A stretch of 64,000 nucleotides of DNA from Citrobacter arsenatis (lineage in GTDB: Bacteria > Pseudomonadota > Gammaproteobacteria > Enterobacterales > Enterobacteriaceae). Position numbers and translations under genes: made by a program. Of this stretch, positions 19,138 through 28,206 are shown one piece after another (position 1 is the first letter of the stretch; every line of letters begins with the position of its first letter). The notes under the pieces were generated by a model. The model did not search any database. It was given only the letters and a program-made list of their open reading frames with translations, and had not been told where the DNA came from. Where the stretch lies: positions 1,798,001 through 1,862,000 of the forward strand of contig NZ_CP037864.1 in the NCBI RefSeq assembly GCF_004353845.1, given 5' to 3'.

Positions 19138-20898
19138 CTATTTTGACCAATGTGCCGTTTTCGCACGCTGCAGTTTTTCGTAAGCTTTCAGCAGAGACTG
19201 ATGCGCCGGGAAAGCCTGCAGATCGCTATCAACGGTTTGCAGCCCGTAGAACGGCGCTTCGCCACTTAATGCCGCACTTGCCGCTTCAACCGCGTCGGTG
19301 CCGTACATGCGGACAAACGCGTTCAGATATTGCAGCGGCTGACGATCTTCTTCCTGAGATAACAGCAGCAGCGTTTGCAGACAGCGGTAGTAGTTGGCAC
19401 GTTCAGCGCTAAACACGGAGGCGTTGAACTCCATCGTCCATTCTGTCCAGACCAGCGCCTGCTCCAGGTCGCCACCGGCCAACGCCAGCATTACTTTTAG
19501 CTCGCCAATGCGCAGGGTGTACCACCCGTTATCCGCACCGGTCGCCAGGCCGAGCAGCTCACGTACGCGGGTGAAGTCGTCAAAGCCTTCTTCATCCAAC
19601 TGTTCAATCAGGTTGAGGTAGTCTTCTTTTTCCCATTCGCTGCCCGGCAGAGAGAGAATGGTGTCACGCAGATGGGTGCCCATGGCGTTGTTGGCTAACC
19701 ACAGATCTTCTGCCGGGTAAATGTCAGACATTCCCGGAACAATAATGCGGCAGGCGTAAACACTCAGATGCTCGTAGTCGGCGATATACACTTCTTTATC
19801 TTCAGCATTGAAGATAGCCATCAGGGTGGCAAACTCTTCTTCCGTAGTGCCGGAGAAATTCCAGTCAACGAACGGATAGTCGGCATCCTGCTTGAACAGA
19901 TCCCAGGAGATCAGGCCGCTGGAATCAATGAAGTGGGTTTCAAGGTTAGTGTGTTCAGCCACTTCTTCATCGTCGAAGGTCGGCGGGGTGAAGACATCAA
20001 GATCTTTCAGTCCGCGGCCCTGCAACAGTTCAGTGACGGTACGCTCCAGTGCAACGCCGAAATCCGGGTGCGCGCCGAAGGAGGCAAAGCAGGTGCCGTT
20101 GGCCGGGTTGAACAGGACAACGCAAATCACCGGGTACTTACCGCCCAGCGAGCCATCATAGGCAAAAATTGGGAAACCTTCTGCTTCCAGTTTGGTGATG
20201 GACTCTACCACTGCTGGGTAGCGCGCCATCACTTCGGCAGGGATTTCCGGCAGGCTGATGCTTTCCGCAATAATGCGGTTCTTCACATGACGTTCAAAGA
20301 CTTCAGACAGGCCCTGAACGCGCGCTTCGTTAGGTGTGTTACCCGCAGACATACCGTTAGAAACGTACAGATTACCGATAATATTCATCGGAATATAGAC
20401 GGTCTGGTTGTCAGACTGACGGGTAAACGGCAGGCCGCAAACGCCACGCTCTTCATTACCAGACTGCAGATCGATAAGCATGCTGCCGGTCAGTTCGTTA
20501 TCTGGATCGTAAAACGCACGCAGACGCGCATCCAGCAGACCTTCTGGTACGTCATCGTCCTCAGTCAGCGGGAACCATTTTTCGTTCGGGTAATGCACGA
20601 ATGGGCCATTGGCGATGGTTTCGCCCAGCCAGAAATCCGCAAAGAAGTAGTTAGTTGACAGACGCTCAAAGTATTCGCCCAGCGCGGAAGCCAGCGCCGC
20701 TTTTTTTGTCGCACCTTTACCGTTGGTGAAGCACAGCGCGCATTCTTTGTCGCGAATATGTACAGACCAGACGTTAGGGACAGGATTCAACCACGAGGCT
20801 TCTTCAATTTGAAAACCGAGGTCGAGCAATTTTTGCTGGAAGCGAGCGATGGAGTCTTCCAGAGCGGCATCTTTGCCGGGGATAAATGTTTGCGTCAT
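19138..20898 (-). CDS. ycaO: YcaO, ATP-grasp-like protein linked to ribosomal S12 methylthiolation
   Basis: This 586-residue protein matches E. coli YcaO in length. The N-terminal two thirds is the YcaO domain that gives its name to the ATP-dependent cyclodehydratase family; the Glu-rich nucleotide-binding strands are seen around ALGEYFERLS and VQGLSEVFERHV. The C-terminal third is helical and TPR-like. In E. coli it supports RimO-dependent beta-methylthiolation of S12. No RiPP precursor or partner gene is nearby, so an azoline-forming role is not indicated. The frame extends eleven codons further, but MTQTFIPGKD is the conserved start. It ends upstream of focA on the same strand. Confidence 0.96.
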   Translation of the reverse strand: MTQTFIPGKDAALEDSIARFQQKLLDLGFQIEEASWLNPVPNVWSVHIRDKECALCFTNGKGATKKAALASALGEYFERLSTNYFFADFWLGETIANGPFVHYPNEKWFPLTEDDDVPEGLLDARLRAFYDPDNELTGSMLIDLQSGNEERGVCGLPFTRQSDNQTVYIPMNIIGNLYVSNGMSAGNTPNEARVQGLSEVFERHVKNRIIAESISLPEIPAEVMARYPAVVESITKLEAEGFPIFAYDGSLGGKYPVICVVLFNPANGTCFASFGAHPDFGVALERTVTELLQGRGLKDLDVFTPPTFDDEEVAEHTNLETHFIDSSGLISWDLFKQDADYPFVDWNFSGTTEEEFATLMAIFNAEDKEVYIADYEHLSVYACRIIVPGMSDIYPAEDLWLANNAMGTHLRDTILSLPGSEWEKEDYLNLIEQLDEEGFDDFTRVRELLGLATGADNGWYTLRIGELKVMLALAGGDLEQALVWTEWTMEFNASVFSAERANYYRCLQTLLLLSQEEDRQPLQYLNAFVRMYGTDAVEAASAALSGEAPFYGLQTVDSDLQAFPAHQSLLKAYEKLQRAKTAHWSK

Positions 20899-21034
20899 GA
20901 AAATCACTTTTGTCGTACGGAAAGCGCGCAATGATACGGGTTTTCAATGAATGGCGCTATCGTCGCCGGAGTCCAGGCGTAAATAAAAGCATTGACTATG
21001 CTTTCATACAGCCAACCACGTTTAGAGCGTATTA

Positions 21035-21727
21035 ATGAAAGCTTTCGATTTACACCGTATGGCGCTTGATAAGGTGCCGATGGATTTTCTGGGAGAAGTT
21101 GCGCTACGCAGCCTCTATACCTTTATATTGGTTTTTCTGTTTTTAAAAATCACCGGACGTCGCGGCGTACGCCAGATGTCGCTTTTTGAAGTGCTGATCA
21201 TCCTTACGCTGGGTTCTGCGGCGGGAGACGTGGCATTTTATGACGATGTCCCGATGATGCCGGTGCTGGTGGTCTTTATTACTCTTGCCGTGCTGTATCG
21301 GCTGGTGATGTGGCTGATGGCACATAGCGAAAAAATGGAGGACTTGCTGGAAGGTAAACCCGTTGTGATCATCGAAGACGGTGAGCTGGCATGGTCAAAG
21401 CTTAATAGCGCCAATATGACGGAATTCGAATTCTTTATGGAACTGCGTTTGAACGGCGTAGAGCAATTGGGACAGGTGAAACTGGCCATTCTGGAAACGA
21501 ATGGGCAGATCAGCGTCTACTTCTTTGCTGATGAAGACGTAAAGCCGGGACTTAGTATTCTGCCTAAGCGCTGTACGCAACGCTTTAAAGTAATACCTGA
21601 GGCAGGGGACTATGCCTGTATACGTTGTAGCGAAGTAGTGCAAATGAACGCCGGAGATCATCAATTATGTCCGCGCTGTGCAAATCCAGAATGGTCGAAG
21701 GCCAGTCGGGCAAAACGGGTCACCTGA
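21035..21727 (+). CDS. ycaP: DUF421/YetF-family membrane protein YcaP
   Basis: This 230-residue protein has three N-terminal hydrophobic segments, a cytoplasmic DUF421 domain (KPVVIIEDGELAWSKL onward), and a C-terminal zinc-ribbon-like pair (CIRC...CPRC near residues 192-215). It is the counterpart of E. coli YcaP; its function is not known. It is divergent from ycaO and precedes serC by 212 bp. Confidence 0.94.
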   Translation: MKAFDLHRMALDKVPMDFLGEVALRSLYTFILVFLFLKITGRRGVRQMSLFEVLIILTLGSAAGDVAFYDDVPMMPVLVVFITLAVLYRLVMWLMAHSEKMEDLLEGKPVVIIEDGELAWSKLNSANMTEFEFFMELRLNGVEQLGQVKLAILETNGQISVYFFADEDVKPGLSILPKRCTQRFKVIPEAGDYACIRCSEVVQMNAGDHQLCPRCANPEWSKASRAKRVT

Positions 21728-21939
21728 CAGCGAAAATCTCGGTTTTTACCCGTCAATCCGATAGATTCTGTTGTGTGACGGATGACGCATTTTTACCCTG
21801 GCCAGTTTTACCCATTGCGGCGCGTGTCACTGAATGATAAAACCGATATCCACAGGAATAACTTATACCAATGTCTGTCACCGGATTATCGTCAATGACA
21901 GGATGTTGATTGGACAACAACACAACGTGGTGAGGGGAA

Positions 21940-23028
21940 ATGGCTCAGGTCTTCAATTTTAGTTCAGGTCCGGCAATGTTACCGGCAGAGGTACTTAAAC
22001 TGGCTCAACAGGATCTTCGCGACTGGAATGGTCTTGGCACGTCGGTGATGGAAATTAGCCACCGTGGCAAAGAGTTCATCCAGGTCGCAGAGGAAGCAGA
22101 GCGGGATTTTCGCGATCTTCTCAGCATCCCCTCCAACTATAAAGTGTTGTTCTGCCATGGCGGTGGCCGCGGACAGTTTGCGGGTATCCCGTTAAATATT
22201 CTGGGCGACAAAACCACGGCGGATTACGTCGATGCCGGTTATTGGGCCGCCAGCGCAATTAAAGAAGCGAAAAAATACTGTACGCCAAACGTTATTGACG
22301 CCAAAGTCACCGTTGACGGACTACGCGCTGTTAAGCCAATGAGCGAATGGCAGCTTTCTGACAACGCGGCATATCTGCACTATTGCCCGAATGAAACCAT
22401 CGATGGCATTGCGATCGAAGAAACGCCGAATTTTGCCAGCAACGTGGTGGTCACGGCGGATCTGTCCTCTACCATTCTTTCCGCGCCGCTTGATGTGAGC
22501 CGCTATGGCGTAATTTACGCCGGTGCGCAGAAAAATATCGGTCCGGCCGGGTTGACGATTGTTATCGTACGCGAAGATTTGCTGGGTAAAGCTCATGTCT
22601 CCTGCCCGTCAATCCTCGACTACACCGTACTGAATGACAACGATTCCATGTTCAATACGCCGCCAACCTTTGCCTGGTATTTGTCTGGCCTGGTCTTTAA
22701 ATGGCTGAAAGAACAGGGCGGTGTTAACGCGATGAATAAAATTAACCAGCAAAAAGCGGAACTGCTGTACGGCGTAATCGATAACAGTGATTTCTACCGT
22801 AACGACGTGGCGAAATCGAACCGCTCACGCATGAACGTACCGTTCCAACTGGCCGACAGCGCACTGGATAAACTCTTCCTGGAGGAGTCATTCGCTGCGG
22901 GTCTGCACGCGCTGAAAGGGCACCGTGTGGTCGGCGGTATGCGCGCGTCTATCTACAATGCAATGCCGCTTGAAGGCGTAAAAGCGCTGACTGACTTCAT
23001 GGTCGATTTCGAGCGCCGCCGCGGTTAA
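21940..23028 (+). CDS. serC: Phosphoserine aminotransferase
   Basis: This 362-residue class V aminotransferase converts 3-phosphohydroxypyruvate to phosphoserine, and also acts in pyridoxal phosphate synthesis. The PLP-binding lysine is Lys198 in YAGAQKNIGPAG. GGGRGQFAG (about residues 74-82) holds the cofactor phosphate region. The start has GAGGGG upstream. It is followed by a hairpin and then aroA, the conserved serC-aroA operon that ties serine and aromatic synthesis. Confidence 0.98.
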   Translation: MAQVFNFSSGPAMLPAEVLKLAQQDLRDWNGLGTSVMEISHRGKEFIQVAEEAERDFRDLLSIPSNYKVLFCHGGGRGQFAGIPLNILGDKTTADYVDAGYWAASAIKEAKKYCTPNVIDAKVTVDGLRAVKPMSEWQLSDNAAYLHYCPNETIDGIAIEETPNFASNVVVTADLSSTILSAPLDVSRYGVIYAGAQKNIGPAGLTIVIVREDLLGKAHVSCPSILDYTVLNDNDSMFNTPPTFAWYLSGLVFKWLKEQGGVNAMNKINQQKAELLYGVIDNSDFYRNDVAKSNRSRMNVPFQLADSALDKLFLEESFAAGLHALKGHRVVGGMRASIYNAMPLEGVKALTDFMVDFERRRG

Positions 23029-23046
23029 TCTGCTGTTTTTTTCATC

Positions 23047-23072
23047 CCCCACAGCCAGTCTGTGGGGTTTTT
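23047..23072 (+). terminator. Intrinsic terminator/attenuator between serC and aroA
   Basis: CCCCACAG-CCAGT-CTGTGGGG forms a perfect 8-bp stem followed by TTTTTA, 18 bp after the serC stop and 25 bp before aroA. Placement within a known operon suggests partial termination that lowers aroA relative to serC. Confidence 0.88.
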
Positions 23073-23097
23073 ATGTCTGTTTTGAGAGTCGAGTTTC

Positions 23098-24381
23098 ATG
23101 GAATCCCTGACGTTACAACCCATTGCGCGGGTGGATGGCACCATCAATCTGCCTGGATCCAAAAGTGTTTCTAACCGCGCTTTGCTGCTGGCCGCATTAG
23201 CAAATGGCACCACTGTCCTGACCAACCTGCTGGACAGCGATGATGTCCGCCATATGCTTAATGCTCTGAATGCGTTGGGGATCAGCTATACCCTTTCTGC
23301 CGATCGCACCCGTTGTGAGATTATCGGCAATGGCGGTGCGCTGCACGCAGAAGGCGCAGTGGAGCTGTTTCTTGGCAATGCCGGAACCGCGATGCGCCCG
23401 CTGGCCGCAGCCCTGTGTCTGGGGAGCAATGACATCGTGCTGACGGGCGAACCGCGCATGAAGGAGCGTCCGATTGGCCATCTGGTTGATGCGCTACGCC
23501 AGGGCGGAGCTAAAATTGAGTACCTGGAGCAGGAGAACTATCCGCCTTTACGTCTGCTCGGTGGCTTCACTGGAGGGCAGGTTGAGGTCGACGGTAGTGT
23601 ATCCAGCCAGTTCCTGACGGCGTTGCTGATGACTGCGCCACTGGCACCACAGGATACGACGATCGCGATTAAAGGCGAACTGGTATCCAAACCTTACATT
23701 GATATCACACTGAACCTGATGAAAACGTTTGGTGTTGAAATTGAGAATCAGAACTACCAGCGCTTTGTCGTGCAGGGCCAGCAACAGTATCAGTCGCCGG
23801 GGGAGTATCTGGTTGAAGGCGATGCTTCTTCCGCTTCCTATTTCCTCGCAGCAGGTGCCATTAAAGGCGGTACGGTAAAAGTGACCGGGATTGGTCGCAA
23901 CAGTATGCAGGGTGACATTCGCTTTGCTGATGTACTGGAAAAAATGGGCGCAACCATTACCTGGGGCGATGACTTTATTGCCTGTACGCACGGGGAGCTG
24001 AACGCGGTGGATATGGATATGAACCATATTCCCGATGCGGCGATGACCATTGCCACGGCTGCGCTGTTCGCTAAAGGCACCACGACCTTACGGAACATCT
24101 ACAACTGGCGCGTCAAAGAGACCGACCGCCTGTACGCGATGGCGACCGAACTACGTAAAGTGGGCGCGACCGTTGAAGAGGGAGAGGATTATATTCGCAT
24201 TACGCCGCCTGCGGAATTACAGTTTGCAGATATCGCGACCTATAACGATCACCGCATGGCGATGTGTTTCTCGCTGGTGGCGCTGTCTGACACGCCGGTG
24301 ACCATTCTGGACCCTAAATGTACCGCTAAAACCTTCCCGGATTATTTCGAACAGTTGGCACGTATTAGTACCCCTGCCTGA
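23098..24381 (+). CDS. aroA: 5-enolpyruvylshikimate-3-phosphate synthase
   Basis: This 427-residue class I EPSP synthase joins phosphoenolpyruvate to shikimate 3-phosphate, the sixth step of the shikimate pathway. The N-terminal phosphate-binding stretch LPGSKSVSNRALLLAA is intact. LGNAGTAMRPL places Gly96, Thr97 and Pro101 in their wild-type state, as in glyphosate-sensitive enzymes. The second half shows the YNWRVKETDRL and DHRMAMC motifs. It is transcribed with serC. Confidence 0.98.
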   Translation: MESLTLQPIARVDGTINLPGSKSVSNRALLLAALANGTTVLTNLLDSDDVRHMLNALNALGISYTLSADRTRCEIIGNGGALHAEGAVELFLGNAGTAMRPLAAALCLGSNDIVLTGEPRMKERPIGHLVDALRQGGAKIEYLEQENYPPLRLLGGFTGGQVEVDGSVSSQFLTALLMTAPLAPQDTTIAIKGELVSKPYIDITLNLMKTFGVEIENQNYQRFVVQGQQQYQSPGEYLVEGDASSASYFLAAGAIKGGTVKVTGIGRNSMQGDIRFADVLEKMGATITWGDDFIACTHGELNAVDMDMNHIPDAAMTIATAALFAKGTTTLRNIYNWRVKETDRLYAMATELRKVGATVEEGEDYIRITPPAELQFADIATYNDHRMAMCFSLVALSDTPVTILDPKCTAKTFPDYFEQLARISTPA

Positions 24382-24389
24382 TCCTCACG

Positions 24390-24415
24390 ATACGCCGGTC
24401 CCCGGACTGGCGTAT
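24390..24415 (+). terminator. Hairpin downstream of aroA
   Basis: ATACGCCGGTCC and GGACTGGCGTAT pair along most of their length (one G-T), 8 bp after the aroA stop. There is no T tract, so it may protect the 3' end and not terminate by itself. Confidence 0.5.
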
Positions 24416-24519
24416 TGATGTCCGTAACCGCACTGTTTTTACGCTTACAACTAATGCTAACTTGTTGATGATTTAACTTATTTATTTGTTTTTGTTATAA
24501 ATATCAACGGAAGATTAGC

Positions 24520-25281
24520 ATGAAAAATAAATCACTTTTTTTGGCGTTGGCGGTTTCCGCTACGTTGCTGGCTGGTTGTAAAAATGGCGTGAATGGCGAT
24601 CTTGTTGCCAGTTCCGGTATGGCAGCTTATAAAGCTGCGACGCTTTCCGACGCTGATGTCAAAGCTCTCTCTAACAGTTCATGTAAGCAGATGGATAGCG
24701 AAAACCAGTTGGCCGGCGCGAAAAGCAAATACACCAAGCGTCTGAATAAAATTGCGAAAGCGTTGGGCAAGAACATTGATGGAACGCCGGTCAACTATAA
24801 AGTCTATATGACCAGTGATATCAACGCATGGGCAATGGCGAATGGGTGCGTACGTGTCTATTCGGGCTTGATGGATCTGATGACCGACAATGAAATCGAA
24901 GGTGTACTGGGTCATGAGCTGGGCCATGTATCTTTAGGACACTCACGGAAAGCAATGCAGACCGCATATGCCACCCTGGCTGCGCGTGATGCTATTTCTG
25001 CGAGCAGCGGCGTTGCTTCTCAGCTTTCCCAGTCTCAGTTGGGCGACTTAGCTGAAGGCGTGATTAATTCAGCGTTCTCCCGTAGTCAGGAATCAGATGC
25101 GGATGACTTTTCCTATGACTTGCTGAAAAAACGCGGTATTGACCGTCAGGGCTTAGTGACTGCGTTTGATAAGTTTGCCACGATGGACGCTGGTCATGCA
25201 AAATCGCTGACGGATTCCCATCCAGCGTCTGACGATCGTGCTCAGCATATGCGTGATCGTATCGCTGCTGATAAAAAGTAA
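24520..25281 (+). CDS. ycaL: M48-family outer-membrane lipoprotein metalloprotease YcaL
   Basis: This 253-residue protein has a lipoprotein signal peptide with the lipobox LLAGC (Cys20) and Lys at +2, which predicts outer-membrane sorting. The M48 zinc motif is HELGH in VLGHELGHVSLGH, followed by the downstream Glu in SRSQESDADDFS. The position between aroA and cmk identifies it as YcaL. The paralogue LoiP (YggG) has a similar build. In E. coli, YcaL degrades stalled LptD at the Bam complex. It looks less conserved against E. coli than its neighbours, by memory. Confidence 0.93.
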   Translation: MKNKSLFLALAVSATLLAGCKNGVNGDLVASSGMAAYKAATLSDADVKALSNSSCKQMDSENQLAGAKSKYTKRLNKIAKALGKNIDGTPVNYKVYMTSDINAWAMANGCVRVYSGLMDLMTDNEIEGVLGHELGHVSLGHSRKAMQTAYATLAARDAISASSGVASQLSQSQLGDLAEGVINSAFSRSQESDADDFSYDLLKKRGIDRQGLVTAFDKFATMDAGHAKSLTDSHPASDDRAQHMRDRIAADKK

Positions 25282-25297
25282 AACAGTGTCATCTTCC

Positions 25298-25318
25298 GGG
25301 CTGCTTTCTCAGCAGCCC
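25298..25318 (+). terminator. Hairpin downstream of ycaL
   Basis: GGGCTGCT-TTCTC-AGCAGCCC is a perfect 8-bp stem, 16 bp after the ycaL stop. No T tract follows (GCTATAATTG), so termination strength is uncertain. Confidence 0.6.
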
Positions 25319-25380
25319 GCTATAATTGCGCAATTCTTCCTCATATCGTTACAGACTAATCGGGTTTTTACACTCTGTGT

Positions 25381-25409
25381 TAACGATTATTAGCGTTGGC
25401 GCGTATAAT
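25381..25409 (+). promoter_or_regulatory. Probable promoter of cmk-rpsA
   Basis: A perfect -10 hexamer TATAAT lies at 25404-25409, followed by a GC-rich start region (GCGCGGCG) of the kind linked to stringent control. The -35 is weak (TAACGA at 25381-25386, 17-bp spacing). It lies 44 bp upstream of cmk. Confidence 0.65.
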
Positions 25410-25452
25410 GCGCGGCGTTCACGTTAACGTATGCCCGTTTAAGGAGAAAAAG

Positions 25453-26136
25453 ATGACGGCAATTGCCCCGGTTATTACCATTGATGGCCCAAGCGGTGCA
25501 GGTAAAGGCACCTTGTGCAAGGCAATGGCGGAAGCATTGCAGTGGCATCTGTTAGATTCAGGCGCGATCTACCGCGTACTGGCGCTCGCAGCGTTGCATC
25601 ACCATGTTGATGTCACATCTGAAGATGCTCTGGTACCGCTTGCTTCACACCTGGATGTACGTTTTGTCTCAACGGACGGCAACCTGGAAGTCATTCTGGA
25701 AGGTGAAGATGTCAGCGGCGAAATTCGCACCCAGGAAGTGGCGAACGCCGCATCTCAGGTAGCCGCGTTTCCTCGCGTACGCGAAGCTCTGTTACGCCGT
25801 CAACGCGCGTTTCGTGAAGCGCCCGGCCTGATTGCCGACGGACGCGACATGGGGACGGTAGTGTTCCCGGATGCGCCGGTGAAAATTTTCCTGGACGCCT
25901 CCTCGCAAGAACGTGCGCATAGACGTATGCTACAGTTGCAGGAAAAGGGCTTTAGTGTTAACTTTGAACGCCTTTTGGCCGAGATCGAAGAACGCGATTA
26001 TCGCGATCGTAACCGTGCTGTAGCGCCGCTGGTTCCCGCTGCTGATGCTTTAGTTTTGGATTCAACCCGATTAAGCATTGAGCAAGTGATTGAAAAAGCG
26101 TTACAATACGCGCGCCAAAAACTGGCTCTCGCTTAA
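25453..26136 (+). CDS. cmk: Cytidylate kinase
   Basis: This 227-residue nucleoside monophosphate kinase phosphorylates CMP and dCMP. The P-loop GPSGAGKG is at residues 12-19, and RDMGTVVFPDA and EERDYRDRNRAVAPL are the nucleotide-contact regions. The frame is open 19 codons upstream, but MTAIAPVIT is the conserved start with AAGGAG in front. It is followed 113 bp later by rpsA, the usual arrangement. Confidence 0.98.
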   Translation: MTAIAPVITIDGPSGAGKGTLCKAMAEALQWHLLDSGAIYRVLALAALHHHVDVTSEDALVPLASHLDVRFVSTDGNLEVILEGEDVSGEIRTQEVANAASQVAAFPRVREALLRRQRAFREAPGLIADGRDMGTVVFPDAPVKIFLDASSQERAHRRMLQLQEKGFSVNFERLLAEIEERDYRDRNRAVAPLVPAADALVLDSTRLSIEQVIEKALQYARQKLALA

Positions 26137-26249
26137 ATGCGACCGAATTTGCAGTACCCCCGTTGCAATGGATTGACAGCGGGTATGTTAAACAACCCCA
26201 TCCGGCACGGAGCCAGGTGGACGTTAAATATGAAACCTGAAGATTAAAC
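26137..26249 (+). promoter_or_regulatory. rpsA leader without a canonical Shine-Dalgarno sequence
   Basis: The bases before the rpsA ATG read GAAGATTAAAC, with only a weak GAAG and no AGGAGG-type site. In E. coli the rpsA leader lacks a strong SD, folds into hairpins and is the target of S1 autoregulation; the sequence here fits that pattern. Confidence 0.7.
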
Positions 26250-27923
26250 ATGACTGAATCTTTTGCTCAACTGTTTGAAGAATCCTTAAAAGAAATCGAA
26301 ACCCGTCCGGGTTCCATCGTTCGTGGTGTTGTTGTTGCTATCGACAAAGACGTAGTACTGGTTGACGCTGGTCTGAAATCTGAGTCCGCCATTCCGGCAG
26401 AGCAGTTCAAAAACGCCCAGGGCGAGCTGGAAATCCAGGTTGGTGACGAAGTTGACGTTGCTCTGGATGCAGTAGAAGACGGCTTCGGTGAAACCCTGCT
26501 GTCCCGTGAAAAAGCTAAACGTCACGAAGCTTGGATCACGCTGGAAAAAGCTTACGAAGAAGCTGAAACCGTTACTGGTGTTATCAATGGCAAAGTCAAG
26601 GGTGGCTTCACTGTTGAGCTGAATGGTATTCGCGCGTTCCTGCCAGGTTCCCTGGTAGACGTTCGTCCGGTCCGCGACACGCTGCACCTGGAAGGCAAAG
26701 AGCTTGAATTCAAAGTAATCAAGCTGGATCAGAAGCGTAACAACGTTGTTGTTTCCCGTCGTGCCGTTATCGAATCCGAAAACAGCGCAGAACGCGATCA
26801 GCTGCTGGAAAACCTGCAGGAAGGCATGGAAGTTAAAGGTATCGTTAAGAACCTCACTGACTACGGTGCATTCGTTGATCTGGGTGGCGTTGACGGCCTG
26901 CTGCACATCACCGACATGGCATGGAAACGCGTTAAGCATCCGAGCGAAATCGTAAACGTTGGCGACGAAATCACTGTTAAAGTGCTGAAGTTCGACCGCG
27001 AGCGTACTCGTGTATCTCTGGGCCTGAAACAGCTGGGCGAAGATCCATGGGTAGCTATCGCTAAGCGTTATCCGGAAGGTACCAAACTGACTGGTCGCGT
27101 GACCAACCTGACCGACTACGGCTGCTTCGTTGAAATCGAAGAAGGCGTTGAAGGCCTGGTTCACGTTTCCGAAATGGATTGGACCAACAAAAACATCCAC
27201 CCGTCCAAAGTTGTTAACGTTGGCGACGTAGTGGAAGTTATGGTTCTGGATATCGACGAAGAACGTCGTCGTATCTCCCTGGGTCTGAAGCAGTGCAAAA
27301 ACAACCCATGGCAGCAGTTCGCGGAAACCCACAACAAGGGCGACCGTGTTGAAGGTAAAATCAAGTCTATCACTGACTTCGGTATCTTCATCGGCCTGGA
27401 CGGCGGCATCGACGGCCTGGTTCACCTGTCTGACATCTCCTGGAACGTTGCAGGCGAAGAAGCAGTTCGTGAATACAAAAAAGGCGACGAAATCGCAGCA
27501 GTTGTTCTGCAGGTTGACGCAGAGCGTGAGCGTATCTCTCTGGGCGTTAAACAGCTCGCAGAAGATCCGTTCAACAACTGGGTTGCACTGAACAAGAAAG
27601 GCGCAATCGTAAACGGTAAAGTCACTGCAGTTGACGCGAAAGGCGCAACCGTAGAACTGGCTGACGGCGTTGAAGGTTACCTGCGCGCTTCTGAAGCTTC
27701 CCGTGACCGCGTTGAAGATGCAACTCTGGTTCTGAGCGTAGGCGACGACGTTGAAGCTAAATTCACCGGCGTTGATCGTAAGAACCGTGCAATCAGCCTG
27801 TCTGTTCGTGCTAAAGACGAAGCTGATGAGAAAGATGCAATCGCAACTGTTAACAAACAGGAAGATGCTAACTTCTCTAACAACGCAATGGCTGAAGCTT
27901 TCAAAGCAGCTAAAGGCGAGTAA
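26250..27923 (+). CDS. rpsA: 30S ribosomal protein S1
   Basis: This 557-residue protein is built of six S1 (OB-fold) repeats, beginning near residues 21, 105, 192, 277, 364 and 451. The later ones show the recurring pattern G-x-F-V/I...GLVHxS, for example YGCFVEIEEGVEGLVHVSE. S1 binds mRNA and helps load it onto the 30S subunit. Repeats 1-2 anchor it to S2. It is very highly expressed, and the strong codon bias leaves a long false frame on the minus strand. Confidence 0.99.
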   Translation: MTESFAQLFEESLKEIETRPGSIVRGVVVAIDKDVVLVDAGLKSESAIPAEQFKNAQGELEIQVGDEVDVALDAVEDGFGETLLSREKAKRHEAWITLEKAYEEAETVTGVINGKVKGGFTVELNGIRAFLPGSLVDVRPVRDTLHLEGKELEFKVIKLDQKRNNVVVSRRAVIESENSAERDQLLENLQEGMEVKGIVKNLTDYGAFVDLGGVDGLLHITDMAWKRVKHPSEIVNVGDEITVKVLKFDRERTRVSLGLKQLGEDPWVAIAKRYPEGTKLTGRVTNLTDYGCFVEIEEGVEGLVHVSEMDWTNKNIHPSKVVNVGDVVEVMVLDIDEERRRISLGLKQCKNNPWQQFAETHNKGDRVEGKIKSITDFGIFIGLDGGIDGLVHLSDISWNVAGEEAVREYKKGDEIAAVVLQVDAERERISLGVKQLAEDPFNNWVALNKKGAIVNGKVTAVDAKGATVELADGVEGYLRASEASRDRVEDATLVLSVGDDVEAKFTGVDRKNRAISLSVRAKDEADEKDAIATVNKQEDANFSNNAMAEAFKAAKGE

Positions 27924-27936
27924 TATCGAGTACTCT

Positions 27937-28061
27937 ATACCCTAAATAATTCGAGTTGCAGGAAGGCGGCAAGGGAGCGAATCCCCAAGAGCTTACTTCA
28001 GTAAGTGATTGGGGTGAACGAGCGTAGCCAACGCAAATGCAGCTTGAAGTATGACGGGTAT
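27937..28061. repeat. ERIC (IRU) element in the rpsA-ihfB spacer
   Basis: A 125-bp element bounded by ATACCC and GGGTAT. It contains GAATCCCCAAGAGCTTACTT and GTAAGTGATTGGGGTGAACG, close matches to the two arms of the ERIC consensus core. It begins 13 bp after the rpsA stop. Confidence 0.93.
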
Positions 28062-28064
28062 AAT

Positions 28065-28162
28065 CCTTTGTGCTGTTAACAGCACAAAGGGTGACGAGTA
28101 GCTTGACAGATTACAGGATTCGTCCTGTAATCAATGACAAAGGGCGGCCACGGCCGCCCTTA
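28065..28162 (+). terminator. Three consecutive hairpins upstream of ihfB
   Basis: CCTTTGTGCTG-TTAA-CAGCACAAAGG (28065-28090) and GATTACAGGA-TTCG-TCCTGTAATC (28109-28132) have perfect 11- and 10-bp stems. AGGGCGGC-CACG-GCCGCCCT (28141-28160) has a perfect 8-bp GC-rich stem. None is followed by a long T tract. The last is the best candidate for the rpsA terminator; the other two are unexplained. Confidence 0.7.
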
Positions 28163-28206
28163 ATCAATGCAGCGGCTAATTTTGCCTTTAAGGAACCGGA
28201 GGAATC

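Noticed and set aside
19768..20658. A 296-codon open frame opposite ycaO
   Set aside because: Antisense to a conserved gene; no recognisable domain or ribosome binding site.
19138..20898. ycaO considered as part of a RiPP (azoline peptide) cluster
   Set aside because: No precursor peptide, dehydrogenase, E1-like partner or exporter lies nearby. It is the housekeeping enterobacterial YcaO beside focA.
26286..27425. A 379-codon open frame opposite rpsA
   Set aside because: Same cause: codon bias of a ribosomal protein gene. It has no SD, and its Phe/Asn/Val-rich composition is that of an antisense shadow.
27937..28061. ERIC palindrome considered as a possible CRISPR-like or small-RNA array
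   Set aside because: A single imperfect palindrome with clear ERIC core sequences; there are no regularly spaced repeats or spacers.
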